A stretch of 64,000 bases of DNA from Candidatus Methylospira mobilis (GCF_009498235.1 NZ_CP044205.1:2109389-2173388); one strand, 5' to 3'. Positions 40,259-49,316 are shown, counted from the stretch's first letter. Notes: a model not told the origin generated them from the letters alone. Numbers and translations: made by a program.

Positions 40259-40697
40259 CGTTAGACCTCTTTCGGTATTCGTGCCTCGGTGTTGCGCTCG
40301 GGCCGTGTGGCTCGATTGCAGCGCTGTCTGTTATCCGCGCACTTGTATCAGTATACTGGGCAATCTTGCGGGCGCCGCTATGTCGGATGCATCGTTCGCC
40401 TGCATCCTGCATTTGGCTGCGCGTGAAAGCTATAAGCAAAGCCGTAGGAATATATGGAATTTGAGCGAATTTTTCAAGTATTGAGTGACTTTGCGCGGTA
40501 AAATTATAAAACTTCCTGGGTTTTTAGTGGGCGGTATTAATTTCATAGGCCTATGTTCCGGCTTTTCCGCTTTCCGATAGCGGCTGATGAAATACCCGAT
40601 AGCTCGTTGCTTTGCCTGGGAGTGCGGTCCATAAATCAGCGTTTTACGTTGTCCGCATGTTTTTAAAGCCAAGTGCCGTATGGCCGGAGAGTAAGTA
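40259..40697. other. intergenic region between divergent gltB and hydroxylase genes
   Basis: These 439 bases should hold promoters for gltB and the hydroxylase. The AT-rich middle (about 40430-40560) has several possible -10 hexamers, such as TATAAT-like sequence near 40505, but none stands out. A frame of 80 codons on the minus strand (40430-40672) starts with TTG and has no family resemblance, so it is not called. No hairpin terminator is evident. Confidence 0.4.
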
Positions 40698-41915
40698 ATG
40701 CGTGAATATTATGATGTCGCCATAGTCGGAGGCGGGATGGTCGGGGCGGCGCTGGGTTGCAGCCTCGGCAACAGCGGCCTTAAGGCCGTCGTACTGGAAG
40801 AGACTCCGCCGCCGCCGTTCGATTCATCTCAGTCCCACGACCTGAGGGTTTCGGCGGTTAGCATAGCCTCGGCCAGTATTATCAGAACCGTGGGCGCCTG
40901 GCCCGGAATCGCCAGCCGTCGCAGCTGTCCGTTCCGGCGCATGCGCGTTTGGGAGAATCAAGGTTACGTCGAATTTCGCAGCGATGAAATTAACGAACAG
41001 TTGCTGGGGTACATCGTCGAGAATCGCGTAGTCCAGCTGGCTTTGCAGGAACGCCTTGCCGCCTTCGATAATATCGAATTTTTGTGTCCGGTTAAAATCG
41101 CCGATATTACTTACAGCGCCAAGCAATCCAGCCTGCGCATGGATGACGGGCGGGAAATCGTCTCGCGTTTACTGGTGGCTGCGGACGGAGGCTCATCGCG
41201 CGCGCGGCAGGCGGCAGGCATGGGCGTCAGCGCCTGGGACTATGAACAGCATGCGCTGGTGCTGACCGTGGAAACCGCATACGATCAGCAGGATATAACC
41301 TGGCAACGCTTCGAGCCGAGCGGTCCGCTGGCTTTCCTGCCATTGGACGGGCCGCATGCTTCGCTGGTCTGGTATCAGACGCCGGAAGAAGTTAAGCGCC
41401 TCAAACAATTGTCCGATGATGATTTATTGCAGGCGGCACGCGCCGCTTTCCCGAAGGAGCTGGGTGAAATTAAATGCATCAGCGCGCGCGGAAGTTTTCC
41501 ATTGAAACGTCAACATGCGCTTCATTACACCAAGGAAGGAGTAGCCTTGATTGGCGATGCGGCGCATATGATCCATCCGCTGGCGGGGCAAGGCGTCAAT
41601 ATCGGACTGCTGGATGCTGCGGCATTGGCTCAGGTGCTGGTCGGTGCGCAACGCGAAGGCAGGGATGTCGGTTCCGCTGCGGTGCTGAAGTCGTATGAAA
41701 AAATGCGCCGTCACGATAATCTGGTCATGATGACCGCGATGGATTTATTCTATCGCGTATTCGGCAACAGCAATCAGCCCTTGCGTCTGCTGCGTAATAT
41801 AGGTCTGGGGCTGGCCGAGCACGTCACGCCCGCCAAGAAAATGGTCATGAAACATGCGATGGGGTTGGGCGGAAATCTTCCGCGTTTGGCACGCGGCGAA
41901 GCTATAGTTTTTTGA
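40698..41915 (+). CDS. UbiH/UbiF-family FAD monooxygenase
   Basis: The 405-residue protein has an N-terminal FAD motif (DVAIVGGGMVGAALGCSLG), the DG motif (LLVAADGGSSRARQ), and the family-defining GDAAHMIHPLAGQGVNIGLLDA near residue 285. These define the ring hydroxylases of ubiquinone synthesis. The segment CPFRRMRVWE...GYIVENRVVQLAL is nearer to UbiF (3-demethoxyubiquinol hydroxylase) than to UbiH, but a decision by eye is not safe. No other ubi gene is nearby. It is well translated (GGAGAGTAAGTAATG) and apparently alone. Confidence 0.85.
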   Translation: MREYYDVAIVGGGMVGAALGCSLGNSGLKAVVLEETPPPPFDSSQSHDLRVSAVSIASASIIRTVGAWPGIASRRSCPFRRMRVWENQGYVEFRSDEINEQLLGYIVENRVVQLALQERLAAFDNIEFLCPVKIADITYSAKQSSLRMDDGREIVSRLLVAADGGSSRARQAAGMGVSAWDYEQHALVLTVETAYDQQDITWQRFEPSGPLAFLPLDGPHASLVWYQTPEEVKRLKQLSDDDLLQAARAAFPKELGEIKCISARGSFPLKRQHALHYTKEGVALIGDAAHMIHPLAGQGVNIGLLDAAALAQVLVGAQREGRDVGSAAVLKSYEKMRRHDNLVMMTAMDLFYRVFGNSNQPLRLLRNIGLGLAEHVTPAKKMVMKHAMGLGGNLPRLARGEAIVF

Positions 41916-41947
41916 TACGCGGTTACCGCTGATTCGTGGGGCAGCAA

Positions 41948-42349
41948 GTGATCGGGAAAAGATATGCTGTGTTTTTTGCGCTCATGATCGTGCTCATTGG
42001 ATGTGACGGATGCGCAAATACGAGCAACAACGTCTGGAAACCGGTTGTCGATCCCTACAACGATCCGAATGCAGCCCGGATCACTCAGGACGAACATGAG
42101 TGCGCAGTATTGGCAAAGCAAGCTGGCGATCCGGAAGCGAGCTCTTCCAATAGCGCCGTTGCCGGCGGTCTGACCAGAGTCGCTGGAGCGGCGGTCAGCG
42201 CCGTAATCGGCAATCCTGTTGCCGGTGCGGTAATAGGAGCGGCTTCGGGCGGCGTGGGCGCTGCTGCTTCCGGTTCTGGCGCGGAAACGGACTACAGGAA
42301 CGCATTAAGCAACTGCATGCGTCAACGTGGACACAAAGTTATTAATTGA
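41948..42349 (+). CDS. glycine-zipper lipoprotein
   Basis: From GTG 41948 (preceded by a ribosome binding site, GGGGCAG) the 133-residue product has a hydrophobic N-terminus with a lipobox-like LIGC, followed by CANTSNN. The middle carries ITQDEHECAVLAKQ, then a glycine zipper (VAGAAVSAVIGNPVAGAVIGAASGGVGAAASG), and the end has a cysteine in ALSNCMRQRGHKVIN. This fits the YMGG-type glycine-zipper outer-membrane lipoproteins, whose role is envelope stress or unknown. Its downstream neighbour overlaps closely, so the two are probably co-transcribed. Confidence 0.75.
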   Translation: MIGKRYAVFFALMIVLIGCDGCANTSNNVWKPVVDPYNDPNAARITQDEHECAVLAKQAGDPEASSSNSAVAGGLTRVAGAAVSAVIGNPVAGAVIGAASGGVGAAASGSGAETDYRNALSNCMRQRGHKVIN

Positions 42350-42369
42350 TTAAAGAGAGCAGGAAGTTT

Positions 42370-42750
42370 ATGCAAAAATTATTGATGATTGTGCTTTTTT
42401 GGATGGCGGCCGGGGCGGCTCAGGCTGAAGCGGTTAGTCACCACGGCGGACCGATTTTGCATTGCACCCCGCCGCAGTTTTTCGATGAAAGCCCCGCAGC
42501 CGAGAGTTCTGTGGCGTCGGTGGACGAATTTACGCTGTTTGCATCGGACAATACCGATCCCTCAACAGTTAACGTATGGGTAAACAATACCAAAATTCCG
42601 GCGCATGTCGAGCAGCAAAGAAGCGGTCGCTGGCTGATCAAGGGCAAGCTGGTAGCTCCCATCACTTCCGGGCGGGTGTGGTTCAAGGTAACCGGCGACA
42701 GTCAGGAAGGATGCGACGAGTTGCGCGTCTGGAATGTTTATATACGTTGA
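42370..42750 (+). CDS. small exported protein of unknown function
   Basis: From ATG 42370 (good ribosome binding site, AGAGCAGGA) the 126-residue product has a signal peptide (MQKLLMIVLFWMAAGAAQA) and a mature part with HHGGPILHCTPPQFFDESPA, a conserved-looking FTLFASDNTDPSTVNVWVNN, and a late SGRVWFKVTGDSQEGCDELR, giving a possible disulfide. The beta-strand-rich middle suggests an Ig-like fold, but I do not recognise the family. It starts 20 bases after the glycine-zipper lipoprotein, likely in one operon. The hairpin at 42899 may end transcription. Confidence 0.7.
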   Translation: MQKLLMIVLFWMAAGAAQAEAVSHHGGPILHCTPPQFFDESPAAESSVASVDEFTLFASDNTDPSTVNVWVNNTKIPAHVEQQRSGRWLIKGKLVAPITSGRVWFKVTGDSQEGCDELRVWNVYIR

Positions 42751-42898
42751 AGATAATAGGGTGACTCTGTTTGTGATAGGGATTTTCACGTAATAATACG
42801 TTTTAAAAGTAATATTTTCGTACGCTTTCGTTATCGTGCAAATAGCGCGGCTAATACCGGCCCTCATCTCCATCCGGGAGAGGCGGGGTGAGGGAAAC

Positions 42899-42954
42899 CG
42901 GTCATGACGCAAGCGCGTCGCCCCCGGTTATGCAAAACGCTTGCGCCATGACCG
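42899..42954. terminator. 17-bp near-perfect hairpin between the convergent transcripts
   Basis: The arms 42899-42915 and 42938-42954 pair over 17 bp with one mismatch (CGGTCATGACGCAAGCG/CGCTTGCGCCATGACCG). It lies between the plus-strand exported-protein gene and the minus-strand P-type ATPase end, so it could terminate both. A REP-like GCCCTCATCTCCATCCGGGA...GGGTGAGGG element sits immediately before (42860-42894). Confidence 0.55.
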
Positions 42955-42980
42955 CTTAGAGGCAGATTGCTGAATCATTT

Positions 42981-45455
42981 TCAGATTCTCCTCGGCGGGG
43001 TTGGTGTTTTCGTTTGTTTGGGGCGCCGTTTGAACAACTCAAGTAGCAGTATCGGCCCTGCGCCAACGGCGGCAGCCTGCGCCATCAAATCAGGGGGCAC
43101 GAGAGAAAATCTGAAAATTTCGCGGAAAATGGGTACGGTCAATGCCGCTCCCAACAATGCGAACGTTAAAAAAATAATCACAATGAGGGGGCGCGTTATC
43201 CCCGCCCACAGCGGGCGGTGTTTGGCGCGCACCGATAATACCAGCATCAGATTGGCAATCACCAATGCAGAAAACGTCAGACTTCGCGCAGCTTCTTCGC
43301 CGGTCTGTTGCAACGTGACCCCGTAGTAAATGCCGATGGTTAGCAGCAACAGTACGCCGCGTCCTAGTGCCATTAATACCAAGCGGCGGTTGAATAACGG
43401 TTCCGAGGGGGAGTGCGGTGGGCGTTTCATCAAGCCCGGCTCCGCGTTTTCTGCCTCGAATACCGTGGCGCATACCGGGTCTATTACCAATTCGAGAAAA
43501 ACAATTTCCACGGGTAATAACAGCATGGGCCACCCGGTCAGTATCGGCAACAGCGCCAGCCCTGCGATTGGCACATGAATCGAAATGATGTAGCTCATGG
43601 CTTTCAATAAATTGTCATGGATGCGGCGGCCCATGCGCACTGCCGCCACCAGAGAGCCGAAGTCGTCTTTCAGTAGCACCAGCGCAGCGGCTTCCCTCGC
43701 CACATCGGATCCATGTTGTCCCATTGCCACACCGATATGAGCGGCCTTGAGCGCCGGCGCATCGTTTACCCCGTCTCCGGTCATGGCGACTATTTCGCCG
43801 CTGCCCTGAAGAGCTTCCACCAGTTTGAGTTTCTGCTCCGGTTGCACGCGGGCAAATACCCTGACGTCCTTTATCGCCTTTTGCAGTTCTGTTGCGCTCA
43901 GCGTTTCCAGTTCCTTTCCTGCGAGTACGCGGTTTGCGTCCAGTCCGGCCGCCCGGGCGATGACTTGCGCGGTATTGGCATAGTCTCCGGTAATCATGAT
44001 CACGCGAATGCCTGCTTGCCTGCATTCTTCCACCGCGGGCGCAACGTCAATGCGCAGTGGGTCATGAAAGCCGATCAAGCCGACGAAACGAAAGGAAAAG
44101 TCATGTTGATTATCAGTTAGTTCGTTTGTAAACGCCTCGGCCACGCCGAGTACCCGCAAACCTTCGTCAGCCAGTTGACGTACTCCGGCAAGAACAAAAT
44201 CTGCGGTTTCAGGAGGCAAATGACACAAATCAATCACCGCCTCGGGAGCGCCTTTCGCTGCGACGGTGAAGCAGTCTTCTTGGCGGCTCCACACTTGCGA
44301 CATGGCCAGCAGGCTTGGATTTAATTCGTATTCCCGTAATAGACGCCAATGAGGACGCAGGACGATTCCCGCGCGTTGCGCTAACTCATGTGCTGCCCGA
44401 TCCATAGGGTCAAACGATGTTGGCCGACTGGCCAGCGCGGCATATTCGGCCAAGCGGATAAAAGACGCTTCATGAGGTTGGGTCGTATCCTGTGTAATAC
44501 CGTCACACCATAGGCGAGCCACGGTCATGCGGTTTTCGGTCAAAGTTCCTGTTTTGTCCACGCACAGCGCTGTCGTTGCTCCCAGCGTTTCTATTGCTGC
44601 GGAACGGCGCGTCAATACGCCTACCCGACTGAGACGCCACGCTCCCATGGCCATAAATACGGTCAGTACCATTGGGAACTCTTCCGGCATCAGCGCCATG
44701 GCCAGACTAAGCCCGGCCAGGCTGCCTCCCAGCCAATCCTGTCGCAGCACGGCATAAAGCGCGCCCGCCAGTATGCTGAGCGCAATACCCGCTATAGCCA
44801 TATGCCGCACCGCATGCCCGGTTGCGCGCTGCATGGGAGTTGGTTCCGTTCGCGCGATTGTCACGGCTTTGCCGATTTGCCCCAGGCGCGAACGTATTCC
44901 GGTTGCGATGACTTCCGCCTGGGCATGACCGCGTACGATCAGGCAACCGGAATAAACTGGGTCTCCCAGTTGTTTTTGTACGGGAACGGATTCCCCTGTC
45001 AGCATCGACTCATCAACGTACAGCGCGTGGCTATCCAGTAAAATGGCATCGGCCACGATGTGGTTTCCTTCATCAAGCGCCAGGATGTCTCCGTACACGA
45101 TCTGGCCGGATGGTAGTGTTGCCGGTTTCCCTTCGCGAATAACGCGTGCCGTGGGCTGACTGAGGCGGCGCAGGCTTTCCAGCACCTTTTCGCTGCGGCG
45201 CTCCTGCACCACAACCAGTCCAACGCTGATCGCATTCATCAGCATCATTACGCAGCCTTCCAGTTTATCGCCCAGCAGCAGATAAATCCCGGCAGTCGCC
45301 AGCAGCATGAGAAACATGGGCTCGGACAATACATCGCGTAAAATGCGTAAGGCATTGCGCCTGTCCGCATCCGGAAGGGTGTTGGGGCCATCTAGATGAA
45401 GACGATATCGGGCTTCCTTGTCAGAGAGGCCCGATAATTTTTTTTTCTGAGGCAT
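42981..45455 (-). CDS. cation-translocating P-type ATPase (P2 type)
   Basis: The 824-residue protein shows P-type ATPase features: TGES in the actuator domain (LTGESVPVQKQ), the phosphorylation site CVDKTGTLT near residue 300, KGAPEAVIDLC in the nucleotide-binding domain, and TGDGVNDAPALKAAHIGVAMG. The membrane segment M4 reads ALMPEEFPMVLTV; Ca2+ ATPases have a PEGLP there, so the ion is not assigned. About ten membrane helices are present and the N-terminus carries the cation-ATPase N domain (SGLSDKEARYRLHLDGPNTL). It stands alone and is divergent from the AI-2E transporter gene. Confidence 0.88.
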   Translation of the reverse strand: MPQKKKLSGLSDKEARYRLHLDGPNTLPDADRRNALRILRDVLSEPMFLMLLATAGIYLLLGDKLEGCVMMLMNAISVGLVVVQERRSEKVLESLRRLSQPTARVIREGKPATLPSGQIVYGDILALDEGNHIVADAILLDSHALYVDESMLTGESVPVQKQLGDPVYSGCLIVRGHAQAEVIATGIRSRLGQIGKAVTIARTEPTPMQRATGHAVRHMAIAGIALSILAGALYAVLRQDWLGGSLAGLSLAMALMPEEFPMVLTVFMAMGAWRLSRVGVLTRRSAAIETLGATTALCVDKTGTLTENRMTVARLWCDGITQDTTQPHEASFIRLAEYAALASRPTSFDPMDRAAHELAQRAGIVLRPHWRLLREYELNPSLLAMSQVWSRQEDCFTVAAKGAPEAVIDLCHLPPETADFVLAGVRQLADEGLRVLGVAEAFTNELTDNQHDFSFRFVGLIGFHDPLRIDVAPAVEECRQAGIRVIMITGDYANTAQVIARAAGLDANRVLAGKELETLSATELQKAIKDVRVFARVQPEQKLKLVEALQGSGEIVAMTGDGVNDAPALKAAHIGVAMGQHGSDVAREAAALVLLKDDFGSLVAAVRMGRRIHDNLLKAMSYIISIHVPIAGLALLPILTGWPMLLLPVEIVFLELVIDPVCATVFEAENAEPGLMKRPPHSPSEPLFNRRLVLMALGRGVLLLLTIGIYYGVTLQQTGEEAARSLTFSALVIANLMLVLSVRAKHRPLWAGITRPLIVIIFLTFALLGAALTVPIFREIFRFSLVPPDLMAQAAAVGAGPILLLELFKRRPKQTKTPTPPRRI

Positions 45456-45646
45456 GGTGCGATTGTCCTGTCAGTTCGCCATTTTTTTCGGATTAACCGC
45501 TATTTCTGACCAAGCGCTTGGCGGCTCTGCCGGAAGGTGGAGCACCATGTTTCATGGTAACCATATGCGCTGGAAAAGTGAACGAAGATCCGTCAGTATA
45601 TGCATTATCTCCCCTGTTTAGGGGGTTCAACCTGCAGGAGATAATA

Positions 45647-46702
45647 GTGGTGTTGAACGGAAACCGCATCGATCGTTTTATCGGTATTGCCATGATCGCG
45701 GTTTTGATTGCAGGCTGTTTTGCCGTGTTGCGCCCCTTTCTTTCGGCCATACTCTGGGCCGTAATCCTGTCGTTTTCCACATGGCCGGTCTACCAATGGG
45801 TGGTCCGCTCTGTTGCCGGCGGAAAGACGGTAGCGAGCGGGCTCATGGTGCTGCTGATCGCGGTCGTGATGATAGTGCCGCTGGTGCTTCTCGGGACCAG
45901 CCTGGCCGATAATATTACAGCGCTCGTCGAAATGGTGCGTCATGTTCTCAGCGAAGGCTTGCCCCGTCCTCCAGCGTGGCTAATAAGGCTGCCGGTTGTC
46001 GGCGTGCATATGTACGGCCAATGGCAGGCGATGGAGGGTAGCGGCGTCATCCTGACCGAAAAACTGATGCGATACCTGCTTCCATTGCGCGATTGGGCGT
46101 TACATAGCGCGGCGAATCTGGGTGGTGGCATTGTATATTTGAGCCTCAGTGTGTTTATTGCATTTTTTTTGTACAGAGACGGTGAGTCATTATCCGCAAG
46201 ACTGGAAGCTTTATCCGCCCGTATCGGTGGAAAGCAGGCGCTGGGCTTGATGCGTATCGCAGAAAATACGATCAAGAGCGTTGTTTACGGTATTATCGGC
46301 ACTGCGCTGGCGCAAGGGTTTCTTGCTGGCATCGGGTTTTGGGTCGCCGCCATTCCCGGTGCCTTGCTGTTAGGGGTTCTGACCAGTCTTCTGTCTATCA
46401 TTCCGGCCGGCCCGCCTTTCATCTGGATGCCTGCCGCGATCTGGCTGTTGGAACGCAACGAAACGGGATGGGCTGTTTTTATCGCGCTCTGGGGCTGCGG
46501 GGTAGTGAGCGGGGTCGATAATATTCTAAAACCTTACTTTATCAGTAAGGGAAGCCGTCTGCCGTTCATTCTGGTATTTCTAGGGGTTATGGGCGGTGTG
46601 ATCGCCTTCGGTTTGATCGGCGTTTTTCTCGGTCCGACGTTGCTGGCCATCGCCTTTACCTTGCTTCAAGAGTGGAGTTCCGGAAAAAAGATTGAAAAAT
46701 AA
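45647..46702 (+). CDS. AI-2E family transporter
   Basis: The 351-residue product (from GTG 45647) has seven to eight membrane helices and the family blocks LLIAVVMIVPLVLLGTSLADNI, the variable loop, and the C-terminal LLGVLTSLLSIIPAGPPFIW and NILKPYFISKGSRLPFILVFLGVMGGVIAFGLIGVFLGPT. Members export signal molecules or exchange sodium and protons; the substrate is uncertain. The open frame extends to a TTG at 45518, but AGGAG at 45636-45640 precedes GTG 45647 and the length then matches the family. It is divergent from the P-type ATPase. Confidence 0.85.
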   Translation: MVLNGNRIDRFIGIAMIAVLIAGCFAVLRPFLSAILWAVILSFSTWPVYQWVVRSVAGGKTVASGLMVLLIAVVMIVPLVLLGTSLADNITALVEMVRHVLSEGLPRPPAWLIRLPVVGVHMYGQWQAMEGSGVILTEKLMRYLLPLRDWALHSAANLGGGIVYLSLSVFIAFFLYRDGESLSARLEALSARIGGKQALGLMRIAENTIKSVVYGIIGTALAQGFLAGIGFWVAAIPGALLLGVLTSLLSIIPAGPPFIWMPAAIWLLERNETGWAVFIALWGCGVVSGVDNILKPYFISKGSRLPFILVFLGVMGGVIAFGLIGVFLGPTLLAIAFTLLQEWSSGKKIEK

Positions 46703-46899
46703 CGATAATACCCGCTCACAAAGCGTCACACTGGGTGGCATTGGTATAAGTGAATCGGTCTAACCGTCGTGGAAAAATGCTTCGCGTCCCACTATTAAGC
46801 TCTTTAACCCGGTGATAGCGGTTGCGGCAACACGTTTCGCACAGAGTTATCCACAGGTTCTGTGGATTTAAAAGCAAAATTATGGGCGCATGTCTCGGT
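46703..46899. other. intergenic region with one DnaA-box-like site
   Basis: No gene. Contains TTATCCACA at 46847-46855, part of the short inverted repeat TCCACAG/CTGTGGA. A single site without AT-rich repeats does not support an origin. Confidence 0.4.
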
Positions 46900-46928
46900 T
46901 TGTTACGCCTAAAAAATTGTGATATGGT
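46900..46928 (+). promoter_or_regulatory. candidate promoter of the leader peptide and EamA gene
   Basis: TTGTTA (46900-46905) and TATGGT (46923-46928) are 17 bases apart, each matching four of six consensus positions. A start seven bases downstream falls at or next to the ATG of the leader ORF (46935), which would make that ORF leaderless. The assignment is from spacing and similarity only. Confidence 0.4.
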
Positions 46929-46934
46929 TAGCAC

Positions 46935-47018
46935 ATGAACATAAACACTGTAAATAATTCCATTTTCCTTTCACGACTGTGGTGGCTGGGCCGTAACAAC
47001 CCGACCGCCGTGGTTTAG
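46935..47018 (+). CDS. putative Trp-Trp leader peptide
   Basis: A 27-codon ORF with the tandem tryptophan codons TGG TGG (codons 16-17, in LSRLWWLGRNNPTAVV) and then TAG. It lies 78 bases before the EamA gene. The sequence from the Trp codons to just before the stop can fold into a 10-bp stem (46981-46990 with 47000-47009, GGTGGCTGGG/CCCGACCGCC, one mismatch and two wobbles), followed by a seven-T run (47022-47028) and a second hairpin, ACTGCGG/CCGCAGT (about 47034-47052). There is no Shine-Dalgarno. The arrangement resembles leader-peptide attenuators such as trpL; function is inference. Confidence 0.55.
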   Translation: MNINTVNNSIFLSRLWWLGRNNPTAVV

Positions 47019-47096
47019 CTCGTTTTTTTCTAACACTGCGGATCTTCCGCAGTCTGTTCCATCTTCTGTCGTAAGGTCCGTACAACCGGGGACTTT

Positions 47097-48038
47097 ATGA
47101 ACAATCAGCAACAACAGGGCGCCGCCCTATGCTCGTCGCTGGCAGGCGGCATCTTCGTGTGTCTGGCGGCTATAGGTTTTTCCGTTAAGGCAGTACTCGT
47201 CAAGCTTGCTTATGATTATGACGTGGACGCTGTCAGCCTTCTGGCATTACGCATGGCTTTTTCGCTGCCGTTTTTTGTGCTGATGCTGTTTGCGCCGCAA
47301 AGCGGCGGCGGCGGCGATAAACCGCGCTTTGGCGAGTATCTGCACATGTTCGGTCTCGGGTTGCTGGGGTATTATCTGGCCAGCTATCTGGATTTTCTGG
47401 GATTGCAGTACATCAGCGCAGGTCTGGAGCGTATGATTCTGTTCCTGTATCCCACGCTCGTTATCGTATTGTCGGCGATTTTTTTGCGCCGCCGTATTTC
47501 GGGCAGGGAGGGCGTGGCCCTGATATTAAGTTATATCGGCATCGGAGCGGTGTTTTTTCAACAGATTGTGCTTGATTACTCCATGCAGCAGGAACGTATT
47601 TTGGGAGTCGTGCTGGTTTTTATCAGCGCCGTTAGTTATGCGGTTTATCTGATGGGCAGCGGCCGCTTGATCGTCCGTTTCGGCGCTACGCGTTTTACCG
47701 CCTGGGCGATGATTACGGCAAGTATCGCTTCTCTGGCGCAATTTGCTTTCGACAAGGAACCGGGGTTGCCGGGCTTCGCCGCGCCCGTATATGGACTGGC
47801 TTTGATTATGGCTTTGGTTTCGACGGTTTTTCCATCCTGGCTGCTTGCGCACGGGCTGAAGCGCATCGGGGCCAGCCGTAGCGCCATGTTGGGTAGCATA
47901 GGTCCTGTTTCGACCTGTATATTGGCATATTTTATCCTTGACGAAACACTCGATTTATTGCAGATTGCCGGATTTTTGCTGGTATTGGCCGGAGTGCTTG
48001 TGGTCAGCGTCAAATCGTCCGCGTCAAATCCGCGATAA
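47097..48038 (+). CDS. EamA/DMT-family permease
   Basis: The 313-residue protein has about ten membrane helices in two EamA repeats, with the family features LVKLAYDYDVDAVSLLALRM, GLQYISAGLERMILFLYPTLVIVLS and the C-terminal ASRSAMLGSIGPVSTCILAYFILDETLDLLQIAGFLLVLAGVLVV. DMT exporters move metabolites or amino acids out of the cytoplasm; the substrate is not predictable from sequence. If the upstream leader peptide senses tryptophan, an aromatic amino acid could be its cargo. The start ATG 47097 has a CGGGGAC sequence ahead. It appears monocistronic. Confidence 0.88.
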   Translation: MNNQQQQGAALCSSLAGGIFVCLAAIGFSVKAVLVKLAYDYDVDAVSLLALRMAFSLPFFVLMLFAPQSGGGGDKPRFGEYLHMFGLGLLGYYLASYLDFLGLQYISAGLERMILFLYPTLVIVLSAIFLRRRISGREGVALILSYIGIGAVFFQQIVLDYSMQQERILGVVLVFISAVSYAVYLMGSGRLIVRFGATRFTAWAMITASIASLAQFAFDKEPGLPGFAAPVYGLALIMALVSTVFPSWLLAHGLKRIGASRSAMLGSIGPVSTCILAYFILDETLDLLQIAGFLLVLAGVLVVSVKSSASNPR

Positions 48039-48212
48039 TCTGTGGCCTTTTCTTGCCTTGGCGACGCTGGAGTGTCAAAATCCTCGCTTGCAGATAGCCT
48101 TTCGATGGGCGGCAGCGAACCGGAAAATCGTGGAACTGTTTCTTATGCAATGTATTGTTTATGGCGTTGGGGCAATACTGATGCTACATTTATATGTGTT
48201 TGAGGTGTAAAA

Positions 48213-48617
48213 ATGAATAACAAAATCAAAAAAAATTCCTTGCGGAAGGTTTTGCTGCTGACGGCCGCTTTCCTGCCCGGGCTCGCGGTTGCAGAAGTAC
48301 AACTAAAGGATATAAGCGAAGTGGCGGGATCATGGACGCTGGAGTCCGTCTCTCCGAGCTTGACCAAGCCGAAAATAGCTGAAAACAGGGTATGGGAGTT
48401 CCGTCCCAATGGTGTTATTGTGACTTCAGGGTTTAACCGTCACTTCGGACGCGAAGACACTCAACAATTCAATTATGCGATTGTTAATGGTAGGATACTG
48501 GCCGATAATCCCGGCCGCCCGGGCAAGAAGGAAGAGTTTGTCGTTTACGAAAAAACCGCGGATAGCATGACTCTGCAGGGCGGTATGGAAGGATTCTATT
48601 TTTTCAGAAAAAAATAA
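48213..48617 (+). CDS. small exported lipocalin-like protein
   Basis: The 134-residue product has a signal peptide (cleaved after AVA near residue 27) and a beta-strand-rich mature part, SEVAGSWTLESVSPS...WEFRPNGVIVTSGF, ending with MTLQGGMEGFYFFRK. This fold pattern, GSWxLE...FxxxGxV, is reminiscent of small lipocalin-like domains, but I cannot confirm the family. A repeat copy begins 24 bases after its stop. It would act in the periplasm. Confidence 0.65.
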   Translation: MNNKIKKNSLRKVLLLTAAFLPGLAVAEVQLKDISEVAGSWTLESVSPSLTKPKIAENRVWEFRPNGVIVTSGFNRHFGREDTQQFNYAIVNGRILADNPGRPGKKEEFVVYEKTADSMTLQGGMEGFYFFRKK

Positions 48618-48640
48618 GTAACTATGCTCAGTGGTAAGGT

Positions 48641-48755
48641 TGGCGAGAGACCTGCTGCTACCATGGATGGACGCAGAGAGCTTCCAGGGACGGAGTTACA
48701 GCGTGTCTCGACAGCCTTACCCCAGCCGCCAACCTGGTTAGCTGAATAGTTGTTA
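48641..48755. repeat. dispersed repeat, copy B
   Basis: Contains GGCGAGAGACCTGCTGC, ATGGATGGACGCAGAGAGC, TTCCAGGGACGGAGTTACAG, CGTGTCTCGAC and a final GCTGAATAGTTGTTAAAAA, matching copy A (33814-33980) in the same order. The two ends (GGTTGGCG at 48639 and CGCCAACC at 48727) can pair to form a long hairpin. Confidence 0.75.
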
Positions 48756-48848
48756 AAAATAATAAATAAACAATCCTCGCATAAAGGTGCGGGGTGACTT
48801 AACAGGGAATCGTTCCAATAATAATTACTTTGAAAAAGGGGGATTTAA

Positions 48849-49316
48849 ATGAACAATTATCTGAAATACCTGGATGATTTTTTGACATTCGATGAAGACG
48901 ACAGGAAACTATGGATACGCATGGGCGGCGTGCTTGCTCTCATCGTGCTGTTGTTCTCCGTTTTTACCACGACTTCTGTTTTTTATTATCTGGAGCGCGT
49001 GCTGATTGCCGTTATGGTGATTTTCCTGCCGGGCTATCTGATCATGAAGCTGTTTCTGGATAAGATCAGCTTTAGCGATAATCGGGTAGCGGATAAAATT
49101 ATTGTTTCTTTTGCTATTTCCGTTGTAGTGATGGTAGTGCCCTATTTTTTGACGACTTATTTGCGTCCCTATGCATTCAATACCGACGAAGAAGGCATGG
49201 AAGCGCTCAGCAGAACACACGAAGTGGTATTGTTGTTATTGCTGGTTGTAGTCATAGCTTTCGGCGTTAAATTTTATCAGAACAAAAAAAATAAAGCTGC
49301 AGCGGGCAACAAATAG
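48849..49316 (+). CDS. three-helix membrane protein of unknown function
   Basis: The 155-residue protein starts with an acidic cytoplasmic stretch (MNNYLKYLDDFLTFDEDDRKLW), then has three or four hydrophobic helices, with a conserved-looking FLPGYLIMKLFLDKISFSDN, and ends in a lysine-rich tail. It is likely in the inner membrane. I do not recognise a family; short DUF1616-like proteins share the LPGYLIMKL pattern. It is separated by 13 bases from the DUF2970 gene, so they are probably co-transcribed. Start ATG has a GGGGGATTT sequence ahead. Confidence 0.75.
   Translation: MNNYLKYLDDFLTFDEDDRKLWIRMGGVLALIVLLFSVFTTTSVFYYLERVLIAVMVIFLPGYLIMKLFLDKISFSDNRVADKIIVSFAISVVVMVVPYFLTTYLRPYAFNTDEEGMEALSRTHEVVLLLLLVVVIAFGVKFYQNKKNKAAAGNK

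Noticed and set aside
40430-40672. 80-codon minus-strand frame upstream of the hydroxylase
   Set aside because: It needs a TTG start, has no recognisable features and lies in an AT-rich promoter region.
46847-46855. A DnaA-box sequence TTATCCACA
   Set aside because: Only one such site is present, with no AT-rich unwinding region, and it is part of a short inverted repeat before the leader ORF. It is not evidence for an origin.
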